Shown: positions 21,961 to 46,700 of the stretch, one piece after another | Layout: each line of letters starts with the position of its first letter | How positions within the stretch are numbered: position 1 is the stretch's first letter | From: Amborella trichopoda | Taxonomy: Eukaryota; Streptophyta; Magnoliopsida; Amborellales; Amborellaceae | Direction: 5' to 3' | Length of the DNA: 64,000 nt | Assembly: GCF_000471905.2 (NCBI RefSeq) | Contig: NW_006499431.1 | Span: forward strand, 472,468 to 536,467 | Translations under genes and position numbers: made by a program | The notes under the pieces: model-generated | The model's database searches: none | Told to the model about the DNA's origin: nothing | Seen by the model: the letters and a program-made list of their open reading frames with translations, nothing else

Positions 21961-24900
21961 TAAGAACTGTCGTAATGACAGACAAGGGACCCCAATTTCA
22001 TCGTGTCAAACACATAAAAAACCTGAACAACTTGCACCCTATGTTTCTTTCCTTTGGACAAGGGTTCGTCATCGTTGTACGAGTCTCCCCAAAAAGCCAA
22101 CGACGCTGAAGGTCCTGGATTTTATATGCCAAATTTATCCTCGTATTGTTAGATGTGGGACAATTCATGCGTTGGGGAGCTGTTGTAGAACTTTGGGTCA
22201 GCGGGTGAAGATGCTTTCTCAAAACCCTTCAGGAATTTACCTCCCACCTCTCTCTCACTTATCGCCACTCATTTGCAATGACATTTGGTAAATTTCTTTA
22301 TCAATCTACTGAAAAGATAAAATACCAACTGTACCATTAGACATGCTCTTATTAGGACTAACGTCGTGTGGGGTTACAGAGAGAGAGATGAGAGAGAATG
22401 AGATGGGACGAAGGTTAGGGCTACATTGGGGCTTTTAATAACCATTTTGATGGTCCATAACCACATAATATGCTACAAAATGGTTCTCTCTCTAGCTTGT
22501 TTTCTACTCCATAGAACTTTTTTTAATTATTATTATTTCCAAACAACAATAAACAGAGTGGGGCAACTTAGGGGAATGAACATGCCATTTTTTTTAAAAT
22601 ATGTTTATTTTCTAATTTTCAAGGTATTTTTTTTTAAATTTTTTTTAGTATCATAATATTAAAATTTATGAGGGGTTTTGCTTTTTAATCATATTATAGA
22701 AATAAATTAATGAGCATATCAATTAATTTAATAATATTAATGAGTGTGTCAATTAATTTATAAATCTTACTATATCATGTTCTCAAATTACACCGTCATA
22801 TTCAATGAGCATCATCAATATATTCTCTAATTAAATGAATTAATTAGAGTACCAAATTTAAAAACTACCATATAAAAGTATTTGCTATTTATTAATAAAA
22901 CGGTTTTTTCAGTAGATTTTATTTCCATATGTATTTTTATTTTTATTTTTATTTGTAACTATTGTGCATGTTGTCGATAGGTTTTTTTTTTTTTTTGATA
23001 TCTTTATTTTCATTTTATTGCATAAATTGTTTTTGAATTTTAAATATCATAAAATTAGAATTTATTAGGGGTTTTATTTTTAATTTTAATCATATGATAT
23101 AGAAGCATTTTCTAATAATTTTTTTAATCATTTTTACTATAATATTATAATTAATAATTATATATTGATAACCAAATCTCGTATTTTATTTATTACTTTA
23201 TTTATATTATAAATTATATAATGTATTATTTTTCTTATAGTTGTAAATAAATTGATTAAATTAGATGATATTATATGACATTTTAGATTTGTTCTTATTT
23301 GTATTGTAAAATAATTATAAAATATAAATCAACAATTTCAATTTCATTATATAATATTATAGTTAGGTAGGTTGTGATAATTTTGGACGAGTAAAGAGAA
23401 TTAATAAATATTTAATACTTTGACATGATTCTAAATTTCACTTTATATGGGAATTTTTTATTTATTTATAATATTATGATACTATGTTATAATTAATAAT
23501 TATACAGATATCCAGATCAAAAAAAAAAAGTGTTCGCCTATTTTTACAAAGTAATGGACATACATATGCATCATTTCTAATTACTTTTAAAAACTAAAGT
23601 GATACTATTTTTAGAGATATATACTTTATTCATGATAATTATATGCTTCACCTTTTGCGTGATGTAAATTTAGTTGTTAAAGAACATCTCAATATTTACA
23701 TATTGATGCAAAAAGTGAAAGTTTTTAATGGAATACCCTATTTCTTATTGGATTCTTAAAAAACAACATTTATAATTAATTTTAATATTTTTTTGGATTT
23801 TTTTAAGGCTGAATCCGACCGATTCGGCCGATTCCCAATCCAAATAGCTGATTCACTTATCCATATAAGTTTTTGAAGTGCCCGGTCTGGGACATCGATC
23901 CATTTTTTAAACTACAGGGTAAAACTAAGAGGATTTCCTTGTGGTACTTTAGGAATAGGAAAGTTTTAGAGAAGAGGGACCTTGGGAATCATGCCAAAAG
24001 CTTTGAGGTATAGAGCAGGGGTTGTGGCCTCTTCAACTAGGATGCAAGAGGGTTTATTTATGGATGGGGATTCTATGAGTTGAGGGTTTATTTATGGATG
24101 GGGATTCTATGAGTTGGCCGATTCATATGTATGAATCTGCATATGAGGCCCCCCACTAAAATTTATTTTAGATGATTTTTTTTTATATATATATATTTAT
24201 CATCTAGGCTAAGATGATCATAAATATGAAAAGGTATATTTAAAAATTAAAAATATAACTTTAGTATTGATTTATGCACCATTCATATCTTATTTGTGTA
24301 CAATACACTTTAGATAACGTCCATCTTTAGAATGGACATTTGTCTGTCAGCGGGCTCTTGTGCCCCGCTTTCTCACGAAACAAATTTCCTTTATTTATAG
24401 CCTAAAGGCAGGGCATATAGCCACTATTTTATCACCAAAAACACAAAATCATGTACGAACTGACTTTCAAAGTTTTTGAAAGGTTCCACGCATTTCTTTA
24501 AGGCATGGTGTTATAATTACAACACAAGATACAAGTTATGTCGTGCTGCATTTGGTACAAGATTGAATTGGATATTCCATAGGTTTCAAGTGACTTGGGT
24601 AAAGTTATGTTTAATCAAGGTAAAATTTTAACTAAGTTTTCTGGTTAGGTGACTCTGGTCTTGGACATGAAATCCAAAATCAACACTAAAGTTTGGTTCC
24701 TGGAAATAAATTGATGCTTTCGGTATAGATTTTCAGTATTCAATGAGACCGACCAGATCAACTGGGTAGACTTGACCTTGGGTCCAAGTATGGGTTCAAA
24801 TTTTGGTTCCAAAAGGTTGGGTCTAACTATGGGTCCAAATTTTGGATCCAAAAAGTTGGGTCCAAGTCCAGGCTGACTCGACCCGGATCCAACCTATATG

Positions 24901-25200
24901 TGGGTATTTATAAATGTTGCCAATATATTTGTTTCATGAGTATTTCTAGTTAATACGTAAAATAGTAAGGAATAGGAGTATACGTGCGTATTCATAAATA
25001 TTGTGCCAAAAAAAAAAAACCTCATAATTTTAGAGTGGCAATAGACCGGATCAAAGACCCCGACCAAAATTCTGACCTAAAAAGTCGGGTCCAAAACCTA
25101 TTCGGGTCGAGACCCGACTCGTTGCCACCCGAACCGCCTAATGCTTACTCCTCGAACCGATAAAGATGACCTGGTGATTGCGTATCCCAATGATAGTAAT
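21960..25200. other. AT-rich gene-free stretch upstream of citrate synthase
   Basis: No gene recognised. Very AT-rich at 22480-23800. A piece rich in CCGATTCGGCCGATTC lies at about 23808-23925. A ~34-bp direct tandem duplication (GGGTTTATTTATGGATGGGG block, twice) is at about 24050-24117. Confidence 0.5.
25030..25135. repeat. short hAT-type MITE-like element
   Basis: TAGAGTGGCAATAGACCGG at the left and its inverted counterpart GACTCGTTGCCACCC at the right enclose a GGTC/GACC-rich interior. The ends resemble those of the better preserved element at 43929-44410. No target duplication is clear. Confidence 0.45.
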
Positions 25201-25270
25201 ATATTATTATTGCGCGCAGTTCACATCAGCGTGGTGCCCCCACAAAAACTGATTCAAGATCAAACAACTG

Positions 25271-25387
25271 CCACGTCAGCATCTGCATAGACTAGCAGCC
25301 GAAAATCGCCATAAAAAGCAAGCAGAGCTCTTTACACCTTTTACCATAACTGCATATCCATAAGAGGAGGTAGACCCCTCATAAAAG
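25271..25387 (+). promoter_or_regulatory. putative core promoter and 5'UTR exon of citrate synthase
   Basis: A CCACGTCAGC element (ACGT core, bZIP-type) at 25271-25280 and an AT-rich CCATAAAAAGC at about 25309-25319 precede a purine-rich segment. A consensus donor AAAAG|GTACTTTTTT lies at 25387/25388. The matching acceptor TTTTCAG just before the coding start (26197 or 26203) suggests a 5'UTR intron of about 0.8 kb. The transcription start is inferred. Confidence 0.4.
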
Positions 25388-26225
25388 GTACTTTTTTCTC
25401 TGCTTCATAAACCCTAATTTATAATTTTAGATTGCTTGACTGGTTATGGTTTTCAAATTTTAAGGATTTTGTGATTCTTCGGTTCTAGGGTTTCAAATTT
25501 CAATGCTCTACTGGAATTCTGTTTCCAGGGTTTCAAATTATTAATGGAAATGGCAGATTTTAATCAGTAGGGGGTGGCTTGTCGACTCGGAGACTACTTG
25601 CAAGCTTATTTCTGGTTTGCTTCTAGTTTCAAGATTTTTATGATTCTTTGGAAGTGAATTATTTTGGCGAATGGAAAGGGTTGATTGATTGATTTACAAG
25701 AGGAGAAAAGGGTTGTCTTTTTCTGATTTTTACTATTAGTTTTAGTTTTAGAGTTTGATGATTCTCCGTTTTTTTGAAGTGTTGTTGAAATTTGAAAGAT
25801 TTGATCATTGCGCTTCAGCTGTAGCTCAGTCGTTATTCCTTGTTTTGCGTAAGTCTTAGCAGTTTTTCTATTGATCACAAACTTGTTTTGGTTGGAGTTT
25901 CCAATTCTGATTATGTGATTTCGATGTTCTCAAATGTTACTCAAATGGTAACTTTTAGCTTTGCTTCTTTCAATGTCGTAGGTAATTTTTTTTTTAGATT
26001 CAAGAGCCCACGCATCATCACATTTTTCTGGTTTATTTCCTTTGTAGAATATGAATATTCTTCTATTTTTATGTGTCAGATGAAATAAATATCTTCCATT
26101 GATCATTCTACTACAGCTAGTGCCGTCAGATTCTTGTTTATGTGACTGGAAATAGTTCTTGATGCAACTTCCATTTCCTATTCTCCTTACTTTTCAGTTT
26201 CAGGATCTATTTTGTGTTGCCACAT

Positions 26226-37509
<11,284 letters not shown>

Positions 37510-37563
37510 AGCCAGTATGATGATGGAGAGTTCTTATGCCCTAATGATGGAAAGTTTGCCAAA

Positions 37564-37700
37564 AATAAAATTCTTATGCTCTTTTTATTTAGCACTTGAG
37601 CAGGTCTTGAAGGACCATTGTAATCCAGCAACACTCAAAAAAACAATACCATTGTGATTTTCAGAGAAATAAAAGTATATTAAATAAAGCTACATGATTA
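37564..37700. terminator. overlapping polyadenylation regions of the two convergent genes
   Basis: Plus-strand AATAAA at 37564-37569 and 37668-37673 suit citrate synthase. Minus-strand AATAAA at 37589-37584 suits the PPP4R2 gene. If both genes use these signals, their 3'UTRs overlap by roughly 100 bp. Exact cleavage sites are not visible. Confidence 0.45.
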
Positions 37701-37788
37701 TAACAAATTGCATTCCATATGGCTTTATGGCTTCTGTTTATATAGTTATTGTTTTCCAAGTTAAGAACGCGAATAGGAGCACTGGGAT

Positions 37789-37812
37789 CTCTCTCTCTCT
37801 CTCTCTCTCTCG
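37789..37812. repeat. (CT)n tract in the PPP4R2 3'UTR
   Basis: About 11 CT units immediately downstream of the PPP4R2 stop codon (read as GA in its sense). Confidence 0.9.
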
Positions 37813-37814
37813 TA

Positions 37815-37979
37815 TTAAGAGCTTGGACCCTGCTTGATATCTTCATTTTTAGGAAAGGATTCATCTGGTAGCTCAGGAAAACTCTTCTTTATCTCTTCGC
37901 TTGCAGGGAGAGATTCGTCTGAAGAAATGGGAAAATTCTTCTTGATATCTTCACTAGCGGGAAGAGATTTATCTGAAAG
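37815..37979 (-). repeat. three tandem 17-19 residue repeats coding the PPP4R2 C-terminus
   Basis: The last 54 residues divide into LSDKSLPASEDIKKNFP, ISSDESLPASEEIKKSFP and ELPDESFPKNEDIKQGPSS. The DNA repeats at about 54 bp and is well matched (for example CTTCTT.ATATCTTC.CT on the plus strand). A long antisense frame at 37834-38316 is a by-product. Confidence 0.85.
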
Positions 37980-40900
37980 GTTGAAGGTGTTTTCTGGCTG
38001 GGGTACTTCCTCTGACATTTCACTTTGGTTTGTGTCTGACCTCTCTTCATTGGCAACTTCTGTGGCATCAATCATTTCTTCATCAGTAAATCCAACGATG
38101 GTTGCACCTCCATTTTGTATTGGAATAGATACTTCCACTATGTGTTCTAGTTTGGTTTCTTGCACTCTTTCAAATTTCAGACTTGCCATGGAGGGGTATG
38201 GTTCGGTGCACATGGTTAGGGTTGAAGTCACAGACAGATTCTGGTTGGAAAAAAATCACATGTATCAGACCGAAAAAATAATAGGTCGACTTGGCACTTT
38301 TTATTTTGAATGTTAAATTCTTGAACAGTAACGGCTAGGAATGGAACCAAGGCTTCACGCTGTTGTATCCCACCACCCCTAACCACCTAGACCTTGGGTC
38401 CATTCCATTTCCGGGTGATGTCTAATGTTGCACTTGAATGAAAGAGAGAGAGAGAGAACCTTTTCAAGTGCTAAAGCAAGTTTCGAAAGGTTGGGGTATA
38501 TTCTTTGGGGGTTTAACAAGATCTGCATGATGACAACACAAATAAAATGGCTCCATTCGTTAGAACACCGAATCTGTAATCTATTCAGATTAATGAAGGT
38601 GGAATTATGCATGAGAATCACCTCGCAAAGCCTTTGGAGAGTAAATGGAGGACCCTCCACATAGTTGAGTAGTGCTACAAAGTTGAACCCAAAGATCATG
38701 AAAAACAAGTTCACGTCATACGGGGAAAACATATTATTAAATAATACATTAATTTCTAATTCGTGATTAACTTTTTAAAAAAAAAGATATAGAATATATT
38801 AATTCTGAAATCAGTATTTCAGCATGCATAACATATATATATCTAGCTAATCTTTCTCTGTGGCGCTACCCAATATAAAAGATCGTGGTGTTTCCTGGCC
38901 ATCTGATCTAAATGAATGGATAGGTCAGCAACAATCCAAATGTCAAAATAAGCTAGAAAATGCTTTGCTCTCAACTGTCCAATCTTTGACAGGATGATTG
39001 CGAGCACATCTAAGGAGGTCAATTTCATTAATTTTTCTATAAATCACATTGTGCTCAAAATTAAATCACATTGTGTTCAAAATTTTGGGTATACATACTT
39101 CTTGCCATCACGCTGTAAAAAAATAATTTTCACAATAATTTTACAAAAAATAAAATGACTAAAATACTCATGAAACTTTTAAGGGTATTTTGATCATTTA
39201 ATTTTTATCGAGTTATTTTTATATTTTTATAATTGCGTCTCTTTTTTTAATATGTTTAACTATTCTATTTATAAGAAAAGAGGTTACAAGAAAGCAAAGA
39301 GGTCACCCACAAGCCTGTGGCTCCAGCCGAAAAATAGACTTACCAAGGAATGGTAGCCCTATACAAAAAATGGGGTTACATCATATAAGTTAACCCAAGT
39401 AATATAGACAAAATACAGGGAATCATATAAGTTAACCCAAGTAATATAGACAAAAAATACAGGGAAACAAGCAGCGATATCTCAAAAGTCAGGCTGTGCT
39501 ACTGAGGGCTCCGTCGTTAGCTAGGGTGCCCGCCAGGGTGTTGGATTTTCCTCCATGTATGCTCCCAGGAGACATACAACTTGGAGAGTGCATCATGACA
39601 CTTGTATAGGGTTTTGACCATTTTTATAAGTGCATCATGACACACCTTGGAAATTTCATCTTGATTCTATATTTTAAATGAATAATAAAATGCAAAATGT
39701 GACGGGTGACTCAACTGATACATCAAGATCGGACAAATAGGAAATACTAGCCACAAATCCTTGTATGTGGGTGGCACCACAGTTTATATATATGAGCGTG
39801 CATGAAATTCCGCAAGAAGAGCTTTTGTATTCAAATCTTGGCCATGCATCATGCAACAAGATTTCAGCATTTTAAGTAGTGGGATTACGAAGGAACAAAT
39901 AAATATACCCCACACCACAAAGAATACAAAGTACTGTGCATATTCATGCTCAACCATCTGGGTGCATGCATCTACAGACAAAGTTACTATCCTAATATCA
40001 TGAACAGATCATCATGGAGAAACCTCTTTTTTTACTTTATTTCCATTATAGTTTGACATGCAGTAAACATATGGGTTCAAGTTAATAGGAGAAAACTACA
40101 TGTCTTAGGCAACATATATCAGAGATAATGCTACAATGAATAAAGAGAGGAAATTTCATTCAACTCTTCATTAAGACAAATACACAGGAAACAGAATCCA
40201 GCAAAGCAATTGCCTTATTCGTCCCTTGTTAGGCCATAGGTTCATCAAAGCATATCAAAATAAGTATGAGAACACCTCAAACATCAAAGATAGTGCCAAT
40301 GTCTTTCAGATATATCAGAACTCTCGGACCCACACATGTGACTGCACTCAACCATATTGCAATGCATTTGTAACTTTTTTCTGCACCTTCATTCCTATGA
40401 CATACCACTAGTTTGACTCATTTTTCTTTGGTCAACTATATCTTCAAGGTTTGTATTTCAAGGCAAATTCTCTTGAGTTTTAAAGTATGGGATATTAATC
40501 ATGATTGTATCACCACAACTCCACAAACTATTGTCACCTACCTCCGATCCTACTAATTGTGGATTTGTATAAGACCACCTTTCATTGAATAAGAGATGTT
40601 AAGCTTTTATCAACCTGGCGTCGAGCTATTTTTCTGCAGGACCTCTCCCACAGTATCGTCACCACAGTAGAGTTTAACCACCAAGTTCTGGTTCCTCTAT
40701 ACCAAGGGCACCAGAATATCGAACCATGAACAAAAACAGGCATGAGAGAAGCATATTGGCTAGTGATTGTTGATTGTGAGGCCCCAATTTTGGATTGCAA
40801 GGGACACCAAAGGAAACCTCCCTCTGCCCTTCCATCCCTTGGATATATAGAGAGGTAGGAGCTTTTGGTTTTTCCATGTTGTCAAACACAAACAATTGAA

Positions 40901-43652
40901 CAATGAAAATAGATGGCGTGTGACTAATCACATTGATTGGGTAATTAGGGACAAGATTGAAATCTCTTGGTCTGTTAGGATGCCTCAGCTGCATACATCA
41001 GTACACTTCCACTTGACACCTATTGTGATGATAAATAGCTCGCCTCACCATGACCTTATCCTGAATTCTCAATACTTTTGTCGCTCCATCCCCACAGGGA
41101 TAGAGAACCCGTCACTGTACCGTCCATGCTACCAGAGGCTTTGAGGAAGTAGGAATAGGAAAGCCCTCATCTTGGGGTGGGCTTACCAATTATCCGCTCC
41201 GCACTTGGCTACCCAATGTTTATCATGGGTATGATAACTGGTACACCAGAGGTGCGTCCTTCCCGGTCCTCTCATACAGGGGAAAGGTCCTCTCAATGAA
41301 TTTTGTTCAACATATCAATAGAGGATTGACATCTACCTCACCAAGCTATCAACAGTTTATCAGGTGCATAATAACCTGGATAAAAATCTCATTCGCATCA
41401 TGTAGTGCTGGATGGTTAGTTGCATGGTTCTGTGATTCTAAGGTAGCAATAGCTCTCCCAAAACTAATGCTCCTGTTATGATTCTAGGTGATGCCCCATG
41501 TGAAATACTCTCTTCATCTGTTCCCTCTCCAGATCAAATTAATGTTCATCATTTCTAGTTAGTATAACTTTGGAAGTTTTCAACCTAGTGGAATCTGAAT
41601 CAAATGCTGGTCGTATATAAAAGTGAAGAGCACTGCTTGAACAGATGCTTCCAAATCATCTATACTATATTGCCAATTCTGACGATTAGCATAAGCAAGG
41701 GATTTCAAGTAGGCAGTTCCTTTGAAGGCTGCATTTTCGATGCATGAGCGCTACCCCAGCAAGATATTCTCATGACTTCCAGCATGTTCTCTCATGATAA
41801 CTTTGCACAGTCAAGGAAATCAGCATCCCATCCTTACATCCTCTTACAGGGTGCGAAAATGGTGTGCCATGTGGGGAGGCCTCATAGAAAGATAATCCTT
41901 GATTTCTTTTTGCCATAGTTCTATTCTAGCAACCTTCTAACTAGCAACTGGTTATAATATTGAGATTTTATTTTATCGAGCAAAGTTTATATAAGGTTGC
42001 AACCTTATATATTGAAGTAAGGTGAACTAAAAAATCCTCTCGATGAATGTTCCAACATTAGAAAACACTCCAATTTGATCAACTCAACCTTGAGATATAT
42101 GGATAAGAAGAAAAAAGAATTTCAAGTCGTAAAGATAATGCATCTTGTAACAAATAATCTGGACCATCTATTTTCACATGTTTACAGTCCTACTCGATCA
42201 ATACCATTTTTGGAATTTTTAAAATCTCATAATTATGGATGAAAATAGATTTTCAAACCATCATAAGGTTTCCGATGCCAGAACTGCAAACCTCACCCAA
42301 TTTTATTATATTAAAATATGCCAACCCTGAAACCAACCTATTTTGAGACAGAAACATCACACTCTTAAGAAATCATTATAAATACTAGTTGGTGCAGATG
42401 ATATATTGTACACTCAACCTAAGTTAGATAGTTCCTTCACACAATACCATAAAAGCATGCCAACATGTGTTGGGATTTTCTAGAATCCCTTTGCTTTCAT
42501 CAACTTCAAGATGTACATCATTAAGCATTGTATACAAGAAGACATTGCCAGGTATCGGCTAAGCCATTTAAAAATGCCTCTTTAGAACCCACCACCTTAT
42601 GGAACTGAAACACATGCATATCACCTTGCAACAATGCCCAAAAGAGTAAAGAGTTTAAATGAACAAGAAGCAATGAGATAAGCTCTATGTGTAATAGGAA
42701 AGATTCCATACAATGCAAAAAAAAAAAAATGTGATTATAGATAAAAGGATGCAAAGTATGTTAAGAAAAGTTCTCTACAACCAGTAATATATCGGAAAGT
42801 TCTGATTCTGATCAGACACAATATATCTAGACCACAATTGAAAATGCAACAAATTTTCCAGCTAAACGAACAGAATAACAAAGAGACATCATATAGCATC
42901 CTGACAACGACAGACAATGTCTGTTTGACTCAATCATTTTATTCATGTCTGCTCATGAATTGGAGGGGACAGCACCATAAGTAACTGAAACTAAGATTTC
43001 TCTGAGTACATAAGAAATCAGGTGAAGCAGTTCAATAAAGGGGGTAGACCTCTGGTATTACCTTCATCCAATCTTTTCACCAAGTCTGGGTAAGGCTCTA
43101 GTAATGAAGAGCTTGGTCGAGGACCGATATCATTAGCCATATGTGCCTCAGGGTACTCAGCCAAGACCTTCAAAGAAATTAATGTTTAACATAGATCACA
43201 GATTATCCAGTTCAAGGGAGCCGACCGGATTACCAAATGCTTTAGTGAAATTGCTATCAACATTGAAAAACACAAAAAAGCTAACAAACTTTATATGATA
43301 GAATACCTCGACGTACCTGTTTCAGATGAAATGAGAGCAAGTGTTTCAATGTGTCCCAGTCATGCCTGAAAATGTAAGTACAAAACATTACTATGACAAG
43401 AATAAATAATTGTATAGCACTATACAAGGATTATGTTCATAAATATAACATCATCTGAAGCTCCTTCTCCAAATATGAAATATGTTGCTGAATAATGCTT
43501 CGTACAAAAGGAAGAAAAGCTACATTGACAGGAAGAAAGAACACAAAAGGGAATATCATTGATATATGTTACTAGGTCTCTCATATCGTTGATATATTTA
43601 CACTTCATCTCTCTCATATCATGATAAATTTACTCCCTCTCATATCATTGGT

Positions 43653-43705
<53 letters not shown>

Positions 43706-46700
43706 TTTTAGGTAAAGTGGTAGTAAAAGAAAGAGAAATTTATGATTGTGTCCCCCCAAAAGTTCATAATTCTTGAAATCCCTTCCATTTTTTGTATTTA
43801 ACATTGATAGATCTTTCTCATCATCTTTTACTGACTTTGGACTTTGAAGGTCCGGAGTAAAAATGAGTCATGAAGAATTTTTTTTTTACATTGGCTTCAG
43901 ACCTTCATGGTCTAGTCAAGACTCTAACTAGAGCTGGCAACGGGTTGGGTCCGGCCCGTCAGGTCCAAAAATTGCACCCATACCTGTACCCGTCGGGCCT
44001 CAGATCTACCCCATCAGGTCTCGGGCCCATTGTCACCCTCACTATGAGCTTTTTTTTTCCCTTTTTGTTTTGCTCTGTTTTTTACCATCATATACCCGTA
44101 TTATTGGCAACAAGGTCACAATCATCCACTATTAGATTTCAAGGTGTGTGATTTGTCGTTTAATAGTTTAAGAAGACTGCTAGTTCTAGTTATATGAGAT
44201 CCTTAATACACCCAAATGAACAAGGCTTAAAGTAAAGTATTTTATCTTTAACAGTTTACGGGTACGGGTCGGGTACAGCTAGAACCATGACCCATATAGT
44301 GTTCGGGTACAAGTTTTGGACTTGGACCTGACCCGCCGGGTCCAAATGCTAGAGCCATACCAGACCTGTGTCGGCTATACCCAGTGGGTCCCAGTCCATT
44401 GCCACCCCTAACTCTAACTTCACTATGGATATTCAAGATCCAAAGTTAAGAATTTTGTTATCACTTCCGACCTTCAAGGTCCGAAGTCGTGACATGTTGA
44501 GAAAAATAAAAAAGGGGTACAAACATAAAATTCAAAAAATGAAGGACATTTCTATTTTTTGGGGGGATATAGCATAAATTTCTTTGAAAGAAATATTCTC
44601 GTACATTTAGCTTTACATCATTATGTAGAGCACAATAATATATAAAGGCAAATCCTTAGTTGAATCAAAGTGGGAGCAACCCATTGCTTTCTCTCCCAAT
44701 TACTCACACAAATGTCATCGTCTTTGATGATTATGCATGATCACTATATCAGCCACTTTATTATCATTTCCAAAAAAATGGCTTGTTATCAAAAGGAATG
44801 CGAGATGTTTCCAAGATAACTGATTTGTCCAATATGATTTGAGAAGCTGAAGAAACAATGACTTTCTTTGGACAAAAGAAAAACACCACCCAAATAAAAA
44901 ACAAAGATGCAACAAATTTAGTGATCAATTAAAGCCAATGAACCTAAATAAGGCAGCAAGCATCAATTCTCTTTTTCATTCTAAATAAATTCAATGCAAA
45001 TAAGTTTATTATCAACAGTTAGGAAACTAGGACTACCCTAAAGTAAATTACATGACTCCAGTAGATCAAAAAAAATTGATTATATGGCCAATTGAACTTT
45101 ATTTGATTATGTGATCACTTTAATTGATTGAAGAAACCAAAGGCCAGCTGAACTTCGCGATTAAGTAATGCACACATGACAATATTGAATAAATACACTA
45201 AAATTCTACATGGAAACAAAATATTAAAACCTAAACCCAACTCAGAAACCACTTACCAATATTTTCCAGTGGCAGCAATTATCTCCATTATATCTTTACC
45301 TTCCTTTGAGCAAGCATGCCTTTGGTCACCATCACTAATATTCCATAACCAGAGCGTGTAAAACAGAAAATAATCAATTACCAAGTTAGTCAGAATACCC
45401 TAGAATTTACAATCAATATTGGAAACAGACAGAAGGTGACATAAAACCTACAGTTACAACCCCATTAAAGTTTTATTTCCCGCGTTTTTCCTTAGTAGGC
45501 CTCCAGGAAGATGCATTTGAAACTTTAAAACATGTTACACATGCAGGCAGGATTGCTTTTACTAAACGAAGTAAAACGTTTGAATGCATGCATGGTAGCA
45601 TCACTAACAAACGAGATAAAAGGAAACAGAACATTATGAATGTTCCAAGAAGTCAAAATAATTACAGATGTCCAAATGATGTAAACTGTAGGAGACAAGA
45701 AGAATTAATCCCATGATCTCAGAGTGTGATGGATTTTTCAGTATCTTAGTCTACTAGACAACAAAGTCAATTGTATAAAGTATGCAAATCAGCTCCATTT
45801 GAATGACATCCAAACTAACAAAAATGAAAACATACAGAGTAAGAAAAATGGATTGGCTAAAGAATGGACATTTCATGCGGTACAATGGCAACTTGTGACA
45901 CTCAAAATGTTTGAACTTTTATCCCTTTAGACAGTGTGATGGCCGTTTCAGTAGCTTCGTCTATTCATTTGAGCAAAAGTGCTAAAGGTTACATCTCATT
46001 TCAAATTGGTAAACTTACTTTTCAATCGCTTAGCCATTAAAGTTCGCACTCAATCATGGCCGTGCAGTGACTCTTAAGACACTTGTGTATGGATTGCGTT
46101 CCTCCAAGTATTAGCTAATGCCTATCATGAAGGATAAAGCTGCCAGCACACTTTCACCAATGCTACAGTGTCTTACTATTCTTCATTTATTTTTTTCTCT
46201 AATCAGAATACTAGCTCAAATAAATTCCCAATCACAACATTTTGACAGCCATTCTAGCATTTCCCTTACCCCTCACTAGAACTTTCCTAAAGCTAAGTAC
46301 CATTTGGTCCAATTACGTCCAAACCCTTCAGCTTAACATTGAGACAAATGATAGACATTCATAAAAGTCATTCAAAATCTGATATAAGTAACAAAATGAA
46401 AGCATATTCTGGTCTGCGAAGGTGTGAACTCAGCCCAACTGGGGTGCTGAGAAGAAAGGCCACAGCACAGGCCTGCAGAACCAAATGTTGTAACATGAAA
46501 CTTTTAACATAAAAGTTAAGCACATAGCATATAACAATATACAAGGAGAGAGAATTAAAAAATGTCACAATACAGAACAAGTATCTTGCATATGTGCGGA
46601 AGATGGAAATATAAATGACAAGCATCTTGCATATGTGTGGAAGATGGTATTATAAATGGTTTGTGGAGTATACTGTGTACTGTAGCACTGAGTGTCATTG

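Larger units (their letters stand above)
40611..41302 (-). other. nuclear plastid-DNA insertion (NUPT): rrn23 3' end - rrn4.5 - rrn5
   Basis: On the minus strand the order is 23S 3' end, spacer, 4.5S, spacer, 5S, exactly that of the chloroplast inverted repeat. Spacers are roughly their native lengths (about 100 and 235 bp). Homology ends abruptly after CTCTCAATG at about 41298. It lies in the 4.4-kb PPP4R2 intron between the exons at 43062 and 38674. Substitutions are mostly transitions of the C-to-T type, as expected for an old, once-methylated insertion. Confidence 0.88.

Noticed and set aside
37834..38316. 160-codon plus-strand frame opposite the PPP4R2 last exon
   Set aside because: Antisense to a well-supported coding exon with family conservation on the other strand; it mirrors the tandem repeats.
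40611..41302. Functional rRNA genes
   Set aside because: Internal deletions and substitutions, and only the 3' end of 23S is present; best read as an old plastid-derived insertion.
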